From NCBI RefSeq assembly GCF_000737765.1, contig NZ_JPRI01000003.1:62001-126000 (forward strand): 64,000 bases of DNA, written 5' to 3'. The position numbers and the translations under genes are program-made. This stretch comes from Chryseobacterium vrystaatense. GTDB taxonomy: Bacteria; Bacteroidota; Bacteroidia; Flavobacteriales; Weeksellaceae. Shown piece after piece: positions 63,971 through 64,000 of this stretch (position 1 is the stretch's first letter; every line of letters starts with the position of its first letter). Under the pieces are notes generated by a model. The model worked only from the letters and a program-made list of their open reading frames with translations, was not told the DNA's origin and ran no database searches.

Positions 63971-64000
63971 ATGAACAGGAAAAGTATAATCAAAATGACA
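63971..64000 (+). CDS. Possible start of a further gene (cut by window edge)
   Basis: An ATG at 63971 opens a frame (MNRKSIIKMT) that runs to the end of the window. The basic start could lead into a signal peptide. Only ten codons are visible, so this is only a pointer to what may continue beyond the edge. Confidence 0.25.
   Translation, partial: MNRKSIIKMT

Noticed and set aside
1..64000. rRNA, tRNA, phage or restriction/defence genes
   Set aside because: I looked for tRNA-like cloverleaf stretches with a terminal CCA and for integrase, methylase, nuclease or toxin signatures and found none that convinced me. A tRNAscan or profile search could not be run.

Overview
The window looks like chromosomal DNA from a flavobacterium of the Chryseobacterium group (Bacteroidetes). 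The grounds are AT-rich DNA with A/T-rich third codon positions, weak or absent Shine-Dalgarno sequences, several Bacteroidetes-type promoters (TTG, about 20 bases, then TAnnTTTG), and ten proteins ending in type IX secretion (T9SS) sorting domains. Conserved neighbourhoods point the same way, for example ftsX, a DUF3098 protein, uppP, truB and rluF in a row. I saw no rRNA, tRNA, transposase, phage gene or CRISPR array. The genus is an inference from overall resemblance.

Layout. 1-7.7 kb: tail of an unknown gene, a WG-repeat protein, an acyl-CoA ligase divergent from an acyl-CoA dehydrogenase, a frameshifted oxalate-decarboxylase-like bicupin and a DUF4349 lipoprotein. 8-10.8 kb: a small secreted protein and a secreted reprolysin-type protease. 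10.8-18.2 kb: prfC, two related membrane proteins, a CPBP protease, rdgB, rnz, a TIGR02757 protein and a two-TM protein with an eight-heptad acidic tail. 18.4-27 kb: three tandem choice-of-anchor-L proteins with T9SS type B ends, each with its own promoter and terminator. 27-32.5 kb: rsmA, then the ftsX-DUF3098-uppP-lipoprotein-truB-barrel-rluF run, partly with overlapping start and stop codons. 32.7-36 kb: a beta-propeller lipoprotein, a helix-hairpin-helix repeat protein and a MerR regulator. 36-41.7 kb: twin metalloproteases with P-domains and T9SS ends. 41.8-50 kb: an AraC regulator, ccoG, an S41 peptidase, an SMP-30 lactonase, a DEAD-box helicase and a secreted Ntn hydrolase. 50-64 kb: rpsA, twin VWA-like T9SS proteins, an M36 metalloprotease, an EamA transporter, an alpha/beta hydrolase, rplS, and a T9SS metallophosphatase.

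How the genes fit together. Two themes alternate. One is a housekeeping backbone for translation, RNA maturation and the envelope (prfC, rsmA, truB, rluF, rnz, rpsA, rplS, ftsX, uppP). The other is a large exported repertoire for the cell surface or medium: four metalloproteases, three modular adhesin-like proteins, two VWA-like proteins, a phosphatase, and several lipoproteins. The secretion machine itself is not in the window. Most exported genes stand alone between strong terminators.

Most notable observations: the expansion by duplication of T9SS cargo; a single-base frameshift that cuts 39 family-like residues off the bicupin; near-identical 3' ends and 3' UTRs of the twin metalloproteases; a 531-base gap with its own minus-strand promoter, hairpins and an orphan terminator, which may encode a small RNA; and a short intergenic motif found just behind the stop codons of three minus-strand genes.
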